Positions 11,013-21,399 of a stretch of 64,000 nucleotides of DNA are shown one piece after another. The notes beneath the pieces were generated by a model that did not search any database, was not told the origin of the DNA, and saw nothing but the letters and a program-made list of their open reading frames with translations. This stretch comes from Heloderma charlesbogerti (Eukaryota > Chordata > Lepidosauria > Squamata > Helodermatidae): NCBI GenBank assembly GCA_026122225.1, contig JANEZZ010003061.1, forward strand, positions 4,154,001 to 4,218,000, in the 5' to 3' direction. The stretch's first letter is position 1, and each line of letters starts with the position of its first letter. The position numbers were made by a program, and so were the translations under genes.

Positions 11013-11720
11013 TCCCTGCTCTATTGTTCTACTCTAAAGGAAGCTGGCCTTGTAAAACTGCCTCCGATCTTCTCAATGCTTGGTGAAACAGGGAGCATAA
11101 AGCAAGAATGTCTGATCCAGTACTTAAAATCTACATTCATATATAGCAGGTAGGAACTACTATGAGAATAGAAGGCACCACCTCCTTACTCACTTATTTA
11201 AACATTCAGCCACCATATGACACAGCCCAGTAGCTTTTGCCCACTGACAACTTCTGGGTTGAGTCATTTCCTTCTCCTGTTGTTCTCTTGTCTCATGAAA
11301 CCAGTTCACTGAGCTGTAATTTAGGCATATTTACTTTTTGCTCTTGGCCTCTGATTTCAACCTATCTCTGGTTGTTGGTCAATGTACGTACTATGGGTAA
11401 TATTTGCAGCGCCTGGAATCCTCCCTCCTTCTGGCAACAAGAGCAAAGTCAGCTTTACCCTAGTGAGAGACTGTGAGCCACTGTCTTTCGAAGCCTTATC
11501 AAGTTAATTAACTGCGTATTAAAGGAAGCCAATCAAAGTTTTCTGCTATTTTTTTTTTAACTCATGTGGCCGGGACTGTACAGTCAGTGGAACAGATTTG
11601 TGATTGCTCAGCACACATAACAGAATATGTGCAATCTCCTACATATAGAACTAATATTGTTACAGAAATGCCATCATGGGAAGCAGCTTGACAGCTGCTC
11701 TGCTCTTGTACATCCTGCTA
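11013..11720. other. Unassigned sequence
   Basis: No gene or assignable repeat. Composition is moderately AT-rich; nothing resembles an exon with splice signals and conserved frame. Confidence 0.35.
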
Positions 11721-11721
11721 G

Positions 11722-12110
11722 GGCCAGCCCTGCCATTAGGCAGAGTGAGGCAGTTGCCTCAAGTGGCAAAAGCTGTAGGGGGTGGGTGAGGTGTGGGAGG
11801 ATCCTCTGAGGTTAGGCTAGATAGGACCTATCTATCCTAAACTGATATGAATCTAGTCCTCTGAGGTTCGCTAGATGGATATGCTGGCTTTCCCCAACCA
11901 CCGATCATTTAGCGGTTTCCTGGCTTTTGTGCAGTTCCCCTGCTCCACCAATTCTAAAAGGCTGAAATGCACTTCCCAAGGCTTAGTTCCTGGCAGTAAG
12001 AGCTTTAAGCTAAAATATGCTGACATTTTGGCCCCAGTCCTTTGATCCTGCCCCCTTTGCCTTTGGCCCCACCCACCACTGGAACGCAGCCCCAGGAAAG
12101 GACAGTGTAG
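11722..12110. repeat. Two diverged DNA-element fragments (family H and a GGCCAGCCCTG type)
   Basis: 11722-11790 reads 'agggccagccctgccattaggcagagtgaggcag', a sequence also seen at the right end of the large palindrome at 28190. From about 11850 the family H text follows ('accgatcatttagcggtttcctggcttttgtgcagttcccc', then 'gagctttaagctaaaatatgctg', then 'ccacccaccactggaacgcag'), matching 8067-8542 without the AT expansion. Confidence 0.55.
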
Positions 12111-12214
12111 AGGACAGAAGAATAAAATCTGTCCTGCGTAGAGGACAGAAGAATAAAATCTGGGAAAAGGGGAGGAGGACAGGTGTCTCAATGGTTATTG
12201 GATCGTGCCAACTG

Positions 12215-12480
12215 GCCTGCTCCCTAAGATCAGGAGGAGGGGCCCTTTGCTGTGTTCCACATAGGGCAGAGGCATAGTTGGTGTTAACCAAAGAGAGGGC
12301 CTTTTTGGTGGCTGCACCAGTACTGTAGAACCCTCCGTGATGTTCAGGTGCCCCTTCTCTGGTTGTCTTCTGCTGGTTTATATTATGTTACAATATTGTG
12401 TTTTTAAGAGTTTTAATCTTTGTAAACTGCCCAGAGAGCTTTGGTTATTGGGCAGTATATGTATTAGATGAAATGAAATT
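12215..12480 (+). mobile_element. L2-clade LINE 3' end
   Basis: Shows the 'gagagggcctttttggtggctgcacc' region (the AFS/VAP end of the RT in decayed form), then the UTR and the terminal 'tggttattgggcagtatatgtattagatgaaatgaaatt'. Truncated 5', non-functional. Confidence 0.75.
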
Positions 12481-12638
12481 AAATACTGAAGACTGGCAGA
12501 TGTTTTGTCTTGCCAGGTTAGGTGATGGTTTTAAAGATCATGTTTCATCTTCTTTGCCTGTCTGTCTGTAATTGCATTGATAGTATTATTTTATAATGAT
12601 GCATTTTAATGGTTGTGCCATGCATAAATGCACTAGGA

Positions 12639-13480
12639 CTGTGCACTGCTTCAGTTCCAGATCCGAATTCCAAATCGAAGCAGGGTGATTCGGACCAAAT
12701 CAGTCCAGATCCGAATCAGATCCGTATTAGTCTGAGTTGCTCTGAATTGGGTCAGATCAATCCAAATCGATTTGGCTCGATTCAGACTGTTCCGGACGAT
12801 TCTGAAGCCCAGGCAGCCTGTCTGGGAAATGTAACTATTTGTTTAAGATTAGCGAGGGCTTTGTGGAGGAGTTAGGAGGGGGGAACAGAGCCTTGGAAAG
12901 TGACATCCCTAGCTGCCAATAGGGCGGAACCTTGAACCCAGCAGTCTCCAATCACAGTGGTGGAGGAGGGGTTGTATATAACAAGATTCTGCTTTCATTC
13001 TCCAGTGTGAGAGAGAGTTGGTAGAAGTGTAGAAGGAGAGTTCTTTATTGATGAGTGTTTGCTGGGTTTGCTAGTGCAGCTTTGCTTGTTTGTTCTTCCC
13101 AATACCCAGCCCTTCTCAATTCCATTTCTTAGTCTTCCCTTTCCCTTAAATCCTTCTTCTAGATTCTTTAAATATAGATGGATAGATATAAACTTTCTCT
13201 TCTAGTTGTTAGGCTTCAGTTTGTTTCCTTGTTTCTGGGTCTCTCCCTCTCTCTCTGCCTCTCCGCCAGCCTACCAGCCTGCCTGCCCCATGCCTAGTGT
13301 CTGCGCGGTGCCCTCCTTGCTGCTGCCCTCCTCCTCCACCAGCTTCTGCTGCCCATGCCATGCTGCACGGTTCTTCCACTGCCAGGGGGACTGTGCCAGC
13401 CTTCAACGTGCCCACCTGAGTGGTGGCTGGCTGGTACTGCTGGTGGCTATGACTTAGCTCCCTGTAAGATGGCCCTTATT
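12639..13480. mobile_element. Possible hAT-type 5' region
   Basis: Begins TAGGACTGTGCACTGCTTC, related to the start of the element at 20734 (CAGGGCTGTGCATCTCTTC), and continues with runs of 'ccgaatc/aatcgaagcaggg' shared by both. No convincing right terminus or target duplication was found, so limits are uncertain. It carries a promoter-like motif cluster (12913-12985) but no transposase frame that I can recognise. Confidence 0.35.
12913..12985 (+). promoter_or_regulatory. Promoter-like CCAAT and TATA motif cluster
   Basis: GCCAATAGGGCGG at about 12916, a second CCAAT (TCCAATCAC) near 12947, and TATATAA near 12974, spaced as in a class II promoter. A start near 13005 would be expected. It could be a transposon promoter or chance. 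Confidence 0.25.
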
Positions 13481-13554
13481 TTTATTTTTTTTTAAGAAAC
13501 GCTGGGAAACTTTTACCTCTGACAAAAGCCACCGGACCTACCTGTGAAGCTTGG

Positions 13555-13670
13555 CAGGGTTGTCAACTACCTCTGGAGCGGCTACCACCATGTCCCCAAA
13601 GTTCATGTCCTTATATTAAAAAGCAAAGAAGTTACATCTACTCACTTTTGCTGATTTTCCAAGACACTTT
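13555..13670. repeat. Unclassified repeat shared with 15250-15375
   Basis: 'accatgtccccaaagttcatgtcc' and 'agaagttacatctactcac...ctgattttccaag' match 'gccacatccccaaattgcatgcac' and 'aaagttatagctctttgctttgacagattttcttg' next to BovB copy 2. Diverged dispersed repeat of unknown class. Confidence 0.45.
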
Positions 13671-14138
13671 GCCTGTCGCTTGTTATCCCTTGTGTACCTC
13701 AAAAGACCACAAGAAGAATATGATCAGGCTAGGCTATATGTATTTTTTAAATGTTTGCTTCATCTTACCCTTCTGTTTACAAATGGAGAAAAGGATGCCA
13801 GATGATCAGGGGACTGGAACACCTCTGCTATAAAGAAAGGCTTCAGTGTTTAGGCTATTTAATTTAGAAAAAAAGCAAATAAGGGGGGTGGTTTATAAAA
13901 TTATATGGAGTAGAGAAAGTGGAACAGTACAGTAAGTGTGACTTACTCCCAGGTAATATGTAGCCAAAGAGAGGTTAACTTTTCCCTTAATAAGAAGAGT
14001 CTCAGGTCATCCAGTGAGGCTGAATAGTGGCAGATTCAGGACAGACAAAAGGAAAATGCTAGGGAAGAGTGGTTATTTTGCACTTCAAAAAACCCTGCAC
14101 CAGAGATTAGGAATAGTGTCCACCTAATTGTCACCTTA

Positions 14139-14542
14139 GGGCGCAATCCTATGGCTTCTAGTCAGCAGCTAGATGGCCATAGGATAGGTCGGTTCCCTGA
14201 GAACCGACCTCCACCCCTCCCACGCTGCCTCGTAAGGCAGCGCGGAACAGCCCTGCACTCTGAGTTCGGAAGAGAAGCATGGAGCAGTGAAAACAGGGTG
14301 TTCCTGGGGGCAGGCCAGGGCGGGGAGGGCGGAAGTGCCATTCTGACGCTTCCTATGCGTCGTCTGGCATCGCCTCCCCCAACTTCTCACGGCTAGACAG
14401 CCGAAATCGGCTGTCTAGCCGCAAAAGCAGGGTGGCTGAAGTGTGGAAGGGACAATCCCCTCCGTGTTTCTCTTGCCCTGCATTGAATAGGTGGTTGCCT
14501 TTGAGTTTGGAGGCGGCTGCCTATCCCAATAGGACTGCACCC
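14139..14542. mobile_element. Inverted-repeat MITE (family G), copy 2, opposite orientation
   Basis: Ends GGGCGCAATCCTAT and the complement AGGACTGCACCC. Inside is a strong hairpin around 14391-14422 (CTAGACAGCC and GGCTGTCTAG arms) and the 'gaaccgacctcc' block shared with 7159-7448 in reverse. No target duplication is apparent. Confidence 0.7.
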
Positions 14543-14689
14543 TCCAACACTTTCTGGTTAGGATCTCTAAACCCCTGTGTGGCTTGACAGTTTTTGTTTT
14601 TTTTTACCTTTTGTTTTAGTCTTTGAGAACAGGAAACTTTATGCATGGTTGGCACAAAAGCCCTCCAGCAAAGGAGATTGTTACCTTGT

Positions 14690-15236
14690 TATGGTGCTGG
14701 AGCTTGAGCACCTCAATGACGCCATGAGCTAAACCGTGAAGGGACACCCAAGATGGGAAGGTCATGGCAGGGAGGTCAGACTAAATACGATCCCTGGGAA
14801 AGGTAACGGCAACCCACCCCAGTATCCTTGCCGTGAAAACTAAATGGATCAGTACAACCAGAGATATGTCGGTATACCATTGGAAGATGGAACTCCTAGG
14901 TCGGAAGATGGTCAAAATGCTACTGGGGAGGAACAGAGGATAAGTTCAACTAGCCCCAGATGTGATGACGCAGCTAGCTCAAAGCCGAAAGGATGGCTAG
15001 CGGCTGATGGTGCTGGTGGTGAATGACGAGTCCAATGGTCTAAAGATCAACACACCACAGGTACCTGGAATGTAAGATCTATGAGCCAGGGCAAATTGGA
15101 TGTGGTTATTGGTGAGGGATTCGACCTTGGGGGAGCTGGGGGTGGCGACGGCCGACAGGAAGCTCTGGCATGGGCTGGTCCATGAAGTTACTAAGAGTCG
15201 GAAGCAACTGAGCGAATAAACAACAACAACAAGCAC
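14690..15236 (+). mobile_element. Internally deleted RTE-type LINE derivative
   Basis: A short plus-strand element whose first 410 bases match the 5' leader of an RTE/BovB polyprotein (frame 14844-15026: TPRSEDGQNATGEEQR, KPKGWLAADGAGG) and the start of its endonuclease (GTWNVRSMSQGKLDVV-like text at 15060-15105). It then jumps to the polyprotein C-terminus (DRKLWHGLVHEVTKSRK, then stop) and a 3' tail of AAC repeats (15220-15236). Everything between, about 2.5 kb in the full element, is missing. The tail differs from BovB copy 3, so the parent is a related RTE subfamily. Such ends-only derivatives can be mobilised in trans. Confidence 0.75.
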
Positions 15237-15605
15237 AAAAGGCACTGGACTAAACTGTCTGAAATTTGGCCTGTTCAGTCACCTCCATAGGCTCTGCCAC
15301 ATCCCCAAATTGCATGCACTTATGTGGAAGCACAACAAAGTTATAGCTCTTTGCTTTGACAGATTTTCTTGAAAAAAGCAAACCCTTCTCCTTTTGCCTT
15401 CAATCTTTCCCAGCATCAGGGTCTTTTCCAGAGAGTTTTCTCTTCACATTAGGTGGCCAAAATATTTGAGCTTCAGGTTCAGTATCTGTCCTTCCAATGA
15501 GCACTCAGGGTTGATTTCCTTTAGAATGGACTGATTTGACCTCCTTGCAGTCCAGGGGACTCGTAAGAGTCTTCTCCAGCACCACAGTTCAAAAGCATCA
15601 ATTCT

Positions 15606-16951
15606 TCAGTGCTCAGCCTTCCTTATAGTCCAGCTCTCACAGCCATACATTACTACTGGGAAAACCATAGCTTTGATTAGACGGACCTTTGTCGGCAAGG
15701 TGATGTCTCTGCTTCTTACTATGCTGTCTAGGTGTGCCATAGCTTTCCTCCCAAGGAGCAAGCGTCTTTTAATTTCATGGCTACAGTCACCGTCTGCAGT
15801 GATCTTGGAGCCCAAGAAAGTAAAATCTGTCACTGCTTCCCCATCCATATGCCAGGAATTGATGGGGCCTGATGCCATGATCTTTGGTTTTTTTATGTTG
15901 AGTTTCAAACCAGCTTTTGCACTCTCCACTTTCACCCTCAACAAGAGGCTCTTTAGATCTTCTTCGCTTTCTGCCATTCGGGTGGTATTGTCTGCGTATC
16001 TGAGGTTGTTGATAATTCTCCCGGCAATCTTAATTCCGACCTGTGATTCATCCAACCCGGTGTTTCTCATGATGTACTCTGCATATAAATTAAATAAGCA
16101 GGGCAACAATATACAGCCTTGTCGTACTCCTTTCCCAATTTTGAACCAATCGGTTGTTCCATGTCCGTCCGGTTCTTACTGTTGCTTCTTGACCCTCATA
16201 CAGGTTTCTCAGGAGGCAGGTAAGGTGGTCTGGTACTCCCATCTCTTTAAGAATTTGCCACAGTTTGTTGTGATCCACACAATCAAAGGCTTTAGCTTAG
16301 TCAATGAAGCAGAAATAGACTTTTTTTCTGGAATTCTCTTGCTTTCTCCATGATCCAGCGAATGTTGGCGATTTGATCTCCAGTTCCTCTGCCTCTTTGA
16401 AACCCCGCTTGTACTTCCGGTAGTTCTTGGTTCGCATACTGCTGAATCCTAGCTTGTAGGATTTTGAGCATCACCTTGCTGGCATGTGAAATGGGCGCAA
16501 TTGTGCGGTAGTTTGAACACTCTTTGGCATTGCCCTTCTTTGGAATTGGAATGTAAACTGACCTTTTCCAGTCTTGTGGCCACTGTTGAGTGTTCCAAAT
16601 GTGTTGGCATATTGAGTGCAGCACTTTAACAGCATCATCTTTTAGGATTTTAAATAGCTCAGCTGGAATACTGTCATCTCCGCTAGCTTTGTTGTTAGTA
16701 ACGCTTCCTAAGGCCCACTTGACTTCACTCTCTAGGATGTTCGGCTCAAGTTCAGTGACCGCACTATCATGGCTATCAGGGACATTCAGGTCTTTCCTGT
16801 ATAGTTCTTCTGTGTATTCTTTCCACCCCTTCTTAATCTCATCTGCTTCTGTTAGGTCCCTGCCTTCTTTGTCCTTTATAATGCCCGTCTTTGCACAAAA
16901 CGTTCCCTTGAGATCTCTGATTTTCTTGAAAAGATCTCTAGTCTTTCCCAT
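15606..16951 (-). pseudogene. BovB reverse transcriptase, copy 2, mutated active site
   Basis: Minus-strand frames 16951-16301, 16278-16090 and 16109-15606 together cover most of the RT. Seen are NKASGDDSIPAELF, YIPIPKKGNAKE, VQAGFQRGRGTGDQIAN, LRNLYEGQEATVRTG, NLYAEYIMRNTGLDE, then RYADNTTRMAES and CSHEIKRRLLLGRKAM. The catalytic box, normally YADD, reads YADN (near 15984-15998), so the second aspartate is lost. Frameshifts near 16300 and 16100 separate the palm motifs. The plus-strand frame 15673-16353 is its antisense shadow. Confidence 0.87.
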
Positions 16952-16996
16952 TCTATTGTTTTCCTCGATTTCTTTGCATTGTTCATTTAAGAAGGC

Positions 16997-18367
16997 CTAC
17001 TTGTCTCTCCTTGCTATTCTCTGGAACTCTGCATTCAGTTGGATATATCTTCCCTTTTCTCCTTTGCTTTTTGCTTCCCTTGTTTCCTCAGCTACGTGTA
17101 AAGCCTCATCAGACAGCCACTTTGTTTTCTTGCATTTCTTTTTCTTTGGGATGGATTGAGTTGCTGCCTCTGTTTTCTTGCATTTCTTTTTCTTTGGGAT
17201 GGATTGAGTTGCTGCCTCCTGAACAATGTTACGGACCTCCGTCCATAGTTCCTCAGGCACTCTGTCTATCAGGTCTAATCCCTGAAATCTATTCATCACC
17301 TCCACTGTATATTCATAAGGGATATGATTTTGGACATACCTGAATGGTTTAGTGGTTTTCCCTACGTTCTTCAATTTCAGCCGAAATTTTGCAAGAAGCA
17401 GCTCATGATCTGAGCCACAGTCAGCTCCAGGTCTTGTTTTTACTGACTGTATGGAGCTTCTCCATCTTTGGCTGCAAAGGACATAATCAATCTGATTTCG
17501 ATATTGACCATCTGGTGATGTCCATGTGTAGAGTCACCTCTTGTGCTGTTGGAAAAGAGTGTTTGCTATGATCAGCATGTTCTCTTGGCAAAACTCTATT
17601 AGCCTTTGTCCTGCTTCATTTTGTACACCAAGGCCATGCTTGCCTGTTATCCCGGTGATTTCTTGACTTCCTACTTTAACATTCCAATCCCCTATGATGA
17701 AGAGGACATCTTTTTTTGGTGTTAGTTCTAGAAGGTGTTGTAGGTCTTCATAGAACTGATCAACCTCAGCTCGGCCTCAGTGGTTAGGTTATAGACTTGA
17801 ATTACTGTGATGTTGAATGGTTTGCCTTGGATTCGTACTGAGATCATTCTATCGTTTTTGAGATTGTACCCCAGTACTGCTTTTCCCACCCTTTTGTTGA
17901 CTATGAGTGTCTACTCCATTTCTTCTACGGGATTCTTGCCCACAGCAGTAGATATAATGGTCACCTGAATTAAATTCGCCCATGCCTGTCCATTTTAGTT
18001 CGCTGATTTCCAAGATGTCGATGTTCAATCTTGCCATCTCATGTTTGACCACCTCCAGCTTACCTTGATTTATTGATCTTACATTCCAGGTTCCTAAACA
18101 ATATTGTTCTTTACAGCATTGGACTTTCTTTTCACCACCAGACACATCCACAGCTGAGTGTCCTTTCAGCTTTGGCCCAGCTGCTTCACTCTTTCTGGCA
18201 CTACTTGTTAATTCCCTCTGCTCTTCCCCAGTAGTATATTGGACACCTTCTGACCTGAGGGGCTCATCTTCCGGCATCATATCTTTTAGCCTTGTGATAC
18301 ATTCCATGGGATTTTCTTGGCAAGAATACTGGAGTGGGTTGCCATTTCCTTCTCCAGTGGACCACAT
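16997..18367 (-). pseudogene. BovB leader and endonuclease, copy 2
   Basis: Frame 18367-17849 gives the leader (MPEDEPLRSEGVQY, TGEEQRELTSS) and the start of the endonuclease (LGTWNVRSINQGKLE, ISELKWTG). The middle, with the GDWN-type motif, lies out of frame between 17848 and 17375; frame 17374-16997 carries the linker with a duplicated basic stretch (AATQSIPKKKKCKKT twice). The same break near 17905 as in copy 1 suggests the copies share a decayed master or hit a common indel site. Confidence 0.85.
17123..17218. repeat. 48-bp tandem duplication inside BovB copy 2
   Basis: Two directly adjacent 48-bp units (17123-17170 and 17171-17218) start TGTTTTCTTGCATTTC and end GAGTTGCTGCCTC. Copies 1 and 3 have one unit. 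The length is a multiple of three, so the basic linker peptide is doubled without a frame change. Confidence 0.92.
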
Positions 18368-18485
18368 TTTGTCAGATCACTGCCTTGTTGTGGCGAAGGG
18401 GCTTGCGTAAGTGAAGCCATAAGCTATGCTGTGCAGGGCCACCCAAGACGGACAGGTCATGGTGGAGAGTTCTGACAAAATGTGG

Positions 18486-18600
18486 CAGACTATAGCAGCC
18501 TACAGCTCCCATGATCCTTCACCATTGGCTATGCTGGCTAGCACTGATAGGAGTTGTAGGCCAAAACACCTAGAAGATCACAAGTTGCCTGCCCACTTTA
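18486..18600. repeat. Fold-back element (family B)
   Basis: Contains 'agcctacagctcccatgatcc' and the inverted 'gataggagttgtaggccaaaacacc', abutting the inverted end of BovB copy 2. Confidence 0.65.
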
Positions 18601-19091
18601 AAGGGAGATGGCTTTTGGCAACTCACTATCTCTCAGCTTTATGGCAGCTTCCCTCTCATGCCAAATTGCACCTTTGGGAGCAGGGTGTTTTTTTTCCCGG
18701 ACTGCAGCAGAGGAGGACAGAGTTGATTCCATTCCAGCATGCTGTAGTCATGCCCACAGCTGCTGTTTAAAAGTAAGAAACTATAATGCAATGCCAAACC
18801 ACGCATTTTAACACAATGCGTAAGTCTGGTGCTAACCTAGTAGATATGTTGAGATGATAAATTCAAAATTATCAGGCACCTTTGCCACTTAAAAGTGTCC
18901 TAGAAATATCTAATGAAGAAGGTCCCCCCCAGGCTTTTGACTCTTCTAACATTATCACCCAGCCAATTTTAAACCAGATGGATGGATGTTATTTAGCTTC
19001 TTTTCAGCTAAGCAGAATTTTTGAAGAACACTTTCATGGCAGTGCAATAGAAAAGATGAACAGATGATGGACATGAGTTAATGATTTAATA
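18601..19091. other. Unassigned sequence
   Basis: No gene or recognised repeat. Short frames here lack any known domain. Confidence 0.35.
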
Positions 19092-19722
19092 CAGCCTTCC
19101 CCAATCTGGTTCTCTCCAGATGTGTTGAAGTACAATTTTCATCATCCCCAGCCAGCATGCCCATGCTGGCTGGGGATGATTTCATTTCATGTATTACTTT
19201 TCTATACCACCCAACAGCTGAAGCTCTCTGCGCAGTTTACAAAGATAAAAAACCTTAAAATACAATATTATACCTAGTATAAAAACCATTTACATACAAA
19301 CATATAAACAGATAGCGCGCACACACACACACATTTATAAGTGATTTTAAACAATCAACAACAGGAAAATCCTGGACCTGATTAAAACTTCATCATATGC
19401 TGCCAAATGCCTGAGAGTAAAGAAAGGTCTTAACCTGGTGCCCAAAAGATAACAATGTTGGCTCCAGGCAGGCCTCACTAGGGAGATCATTCTATAATTC
19501 AGGGGGCCACCACTGAGAAGGCTCTGTCCCTTGTTGCCACCTTCTGAGCCTCCTCCTTGGAGGCACTCAGATAAAGGCCTTAGATGTTGATCGTAGTGTC
19601 TGGATAGGTTCATGATGGGATGGGACAAGCATTCCGTCAGGTATTGGGGTCCTGAGCCATGTAGTGATGGGAGTTGTAATCCGACACATCTGGTGGGAAT
19701 CAGTCCAAGGAAGGCTGATTTA
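19092..19722. repeat. Fold-back element (family B) split by an L2 fragment
   Basis: The left part (19092-19180: 'cagccttccccaatctgg', 'catcatccccagccagcatg', 'tgctggctggggatgat') continues in the right part (19663-19722: 'gtgatgggagttgtaatccgacacatctggtggg'). The sequence between is an L2-type 3' end, so the fold-back element was there first. Confidence 0.75.
19181..19662 (-). mobile_element. L2-clade LINE 3' end inserted in a fold-back element
   Basis: Minus-strand element with its tail at 19181 ('ttcatttcatgtattacttttctataccacccaacagctgaagctctctg', reverse complement of the standard tail) and the decayed RT C-terminus near 19480-19540 ('gggggccaccactgagaaggctctgtcccttgttgccacc'). About 480 bases, 5'-truncated, non-functional. 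Confidence 0.8.
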
Positions 19723-20518
19723 ATATGCACATCCCTTACTTGCCTTCCACGATTTCTAAAAAATAATGGCTTGCTGCTTTAAGAGAGGGTTCAGGCCATT
19801 TGTGCATGATTTGCTACTAATAATGGTGTGAAGAAGGAGTGCCAGCTTAACTACATCATGTCATCTGTCACCTTTTGTCCCTGCTTAGCACTCCACTTCT
19901 GATTTGTCCTCCAACTGAAAAGGGTAGGGGGTGGGTGGGCATCTTTTTGGGTTTTATTGTGCGAGAGCAATGTTCGAAGGCCTCCTCCAGTTTTTTATTC
20001 AAGATTAAATTGCAAAACACTCACACTCAAGAGCCAGTGCATTTTAAGAGCATCTGTGGTGCTTACTTTTTATAATAACGATAATAATATTGGTACTCCT
20101 TTTAGGGAATAATCACATACAGTCTGGACATTATGGGAGGGGTAAATGCCGGGCCTTCCCTAAATACTGTCCTTGGTGTGCATGTATCTCATTGAAGTGG
20201 TAAAACTCTTCCTGTGATTGGTCCTGGCAGATGTCTTCTCAGCCATTATCCTTCTCCATACACCAGAGCGCCATCAATACCTTGCTATTTGCTAATTTCT
20301 TCGGCACATTTCTTTTCAGTAGACCAGATATTTCACAAGCTGTCTCCGCCCTAACACTGCCTTTTCCTAAAACTATTTTTGATATACCGTGTCTACTATA
20401 TTGGTATGTATATTGGTGCTGTTTATGGAAATCCAGCTTTATTCTAAGGGTAGAAAATTAAAGCTAAGTCTGCAATTACAGTACTGGGACAGTGAAAGAC
20501 AAATGTGCAATGAGATAG
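19723..20518. other. Unassigned sequence
   Basis: No gene or recognised repeat. AT-rich toward 20060-20480. Confidence 0.35.
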
Positions 20519-20704
20519 TAAAAAGGAGCCTTGTGGCACTTCAAAGACATGTGATGATGACGATTTAAATCCCATCTTTTGGCTTGCAAAATAACAAAAT
20601 AAAACAACAAAACAATAAAATCACAATCACACTTAAAACCGTAACAGATTTATTGTGGCCCAGGCCTTTGGGAAGTAGAGTCCACTTTGTCAGATACATG
20701 AAAT
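20519..20704. repeat. Interspersed repeat (CTTGTGGCACTT...CACTTTGTCAGA type) split by an AT-rich tail
   Basis: 'aaaaggagccttgtggcacttcaaagac' (20519-20550) and 'acagatttattgtggcccaggcc...gtccactttgtcagatacatgaa' (20645-20704) are two halves of one repeat seen whole at 31622-31722. The middle (20551-20640) resembles an L2-type tail. Class unknown to me. Confidence 0.5.
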
Positions 20705-20733
20705 ATCATCAGTGCTGGCTTTAGGCTTTTGAG

Positions 20734-21246
20734 CAGGGCTGTGCATCTCTTCGGCCTGAAGCCCGAGCTCCAAGTCGAAGCAGGGCACTTTGGGCTACTT
20801 TGTGCTGCCTCTGAGGTGAGGTGGAGAGGGCATGAAATACAAGGAATCGCTATTTTAAAAATGGCTCCCCCCCACCCCTGGAACAACAAGACAGCTGCTG
20901 GCATGCATCCAGAGGGCCCAGGAGCTGGTAGCAGTGGCGGTTCCCCAGGTGGCAGCAGTGGTGGCAGGAGTGGCGGTTCCTCCCCTAGTGGCTCCCCTGG
21001 CCGCAGCATGGCAGCAACAGGTCCCCCTCCTGGAACAGGGCGGCTGGCAGCGTGTGTCCAGAGGGCCCAGGTAAGGAGCTGGGAGCTGGGTGGCGCATTG
21101 GGGGCATTGGGAGTGGGGGCTGAAGAGGGATTTGGATGTCTGAAGTGGGTGTCCCCCCCAAATCAGCCCGAAGCAAATTGGGCCCACCTTGGAAGCCCCA
21201 AAGCAGTCTTTCAGATGGATTTGGGGGTCCATGCACAGCCCCTTGG
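20734..21246. mobile_element. hAT-like non-autonomous element
   Basis: Left end CAGGGCTGTGCATC; right end with inverted TGCACAGCCC. Flanks CTTTTGAG (20726-20733) and GTTTTGAG (21247-21254) match at 7 of 8 bases, an 8-bp hAT-type duplication. The interior has a GC-rich, trinucleotide-like stretch (20920-21010) and no transposase. Plus- and minus-strand frames across it have low-complexity composition and are not genes. Confidence 0.7.
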
Positions 21247-21300
21247 GTTTTGAGGCCCCTTGGGCAAGACACTTCACTGGGCCCCCTCCCCCAGCGAGTG

Positions 21301-21351
21301 TACTTTCTAACCACCATTACTTTCTAAGCACCATTACCTTCTAACCACCAT
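21301..21351. repeat. 17-bp tandem repeat, three copies
   Basis: Units at 21301, 21318 and 21335 read TACTTTCTAACCACCAT with one mismatch each in the second and third. Confidence 0.85.
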
Positions 21352-21399
21352 TATCACATGAGCTGCTATTACTCCTTAGCATTGCTGCCACTTGCTTGC

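Larger units (their letters stand above)
15387..18485 (-). mobile_element. BovB-type RTE LINE, copy 2, 3'-truncated and 5'-inverted
   Basis: The minus-strand part 18375-15387 covers leader, endonuclease, linker and RT to near the C-terminus. The last roughly 170 bases present in copy 3 (36966-37130) are absent. At the 5' end, 18376-18485 is the same leader in plus orientation, and the 14 bases CCACATTTTGTCAG (18362-18375) recur inverted at 18472-18485. That is the structure expected from twin priming, although a later inversion is possible. A 48-bp in-frame tandem duplication lies at 17123-17218. Several frameshifts and stops make it non-functional. Confidence 0.9.

Noticed and set aside
20729..21253. 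174-residue plus-strand frame with glycine/serine-rich middle
   Set aside because: It spans almost exactly a hAT-like element (20734-21246), so it is transposon sequence, not a host gene.
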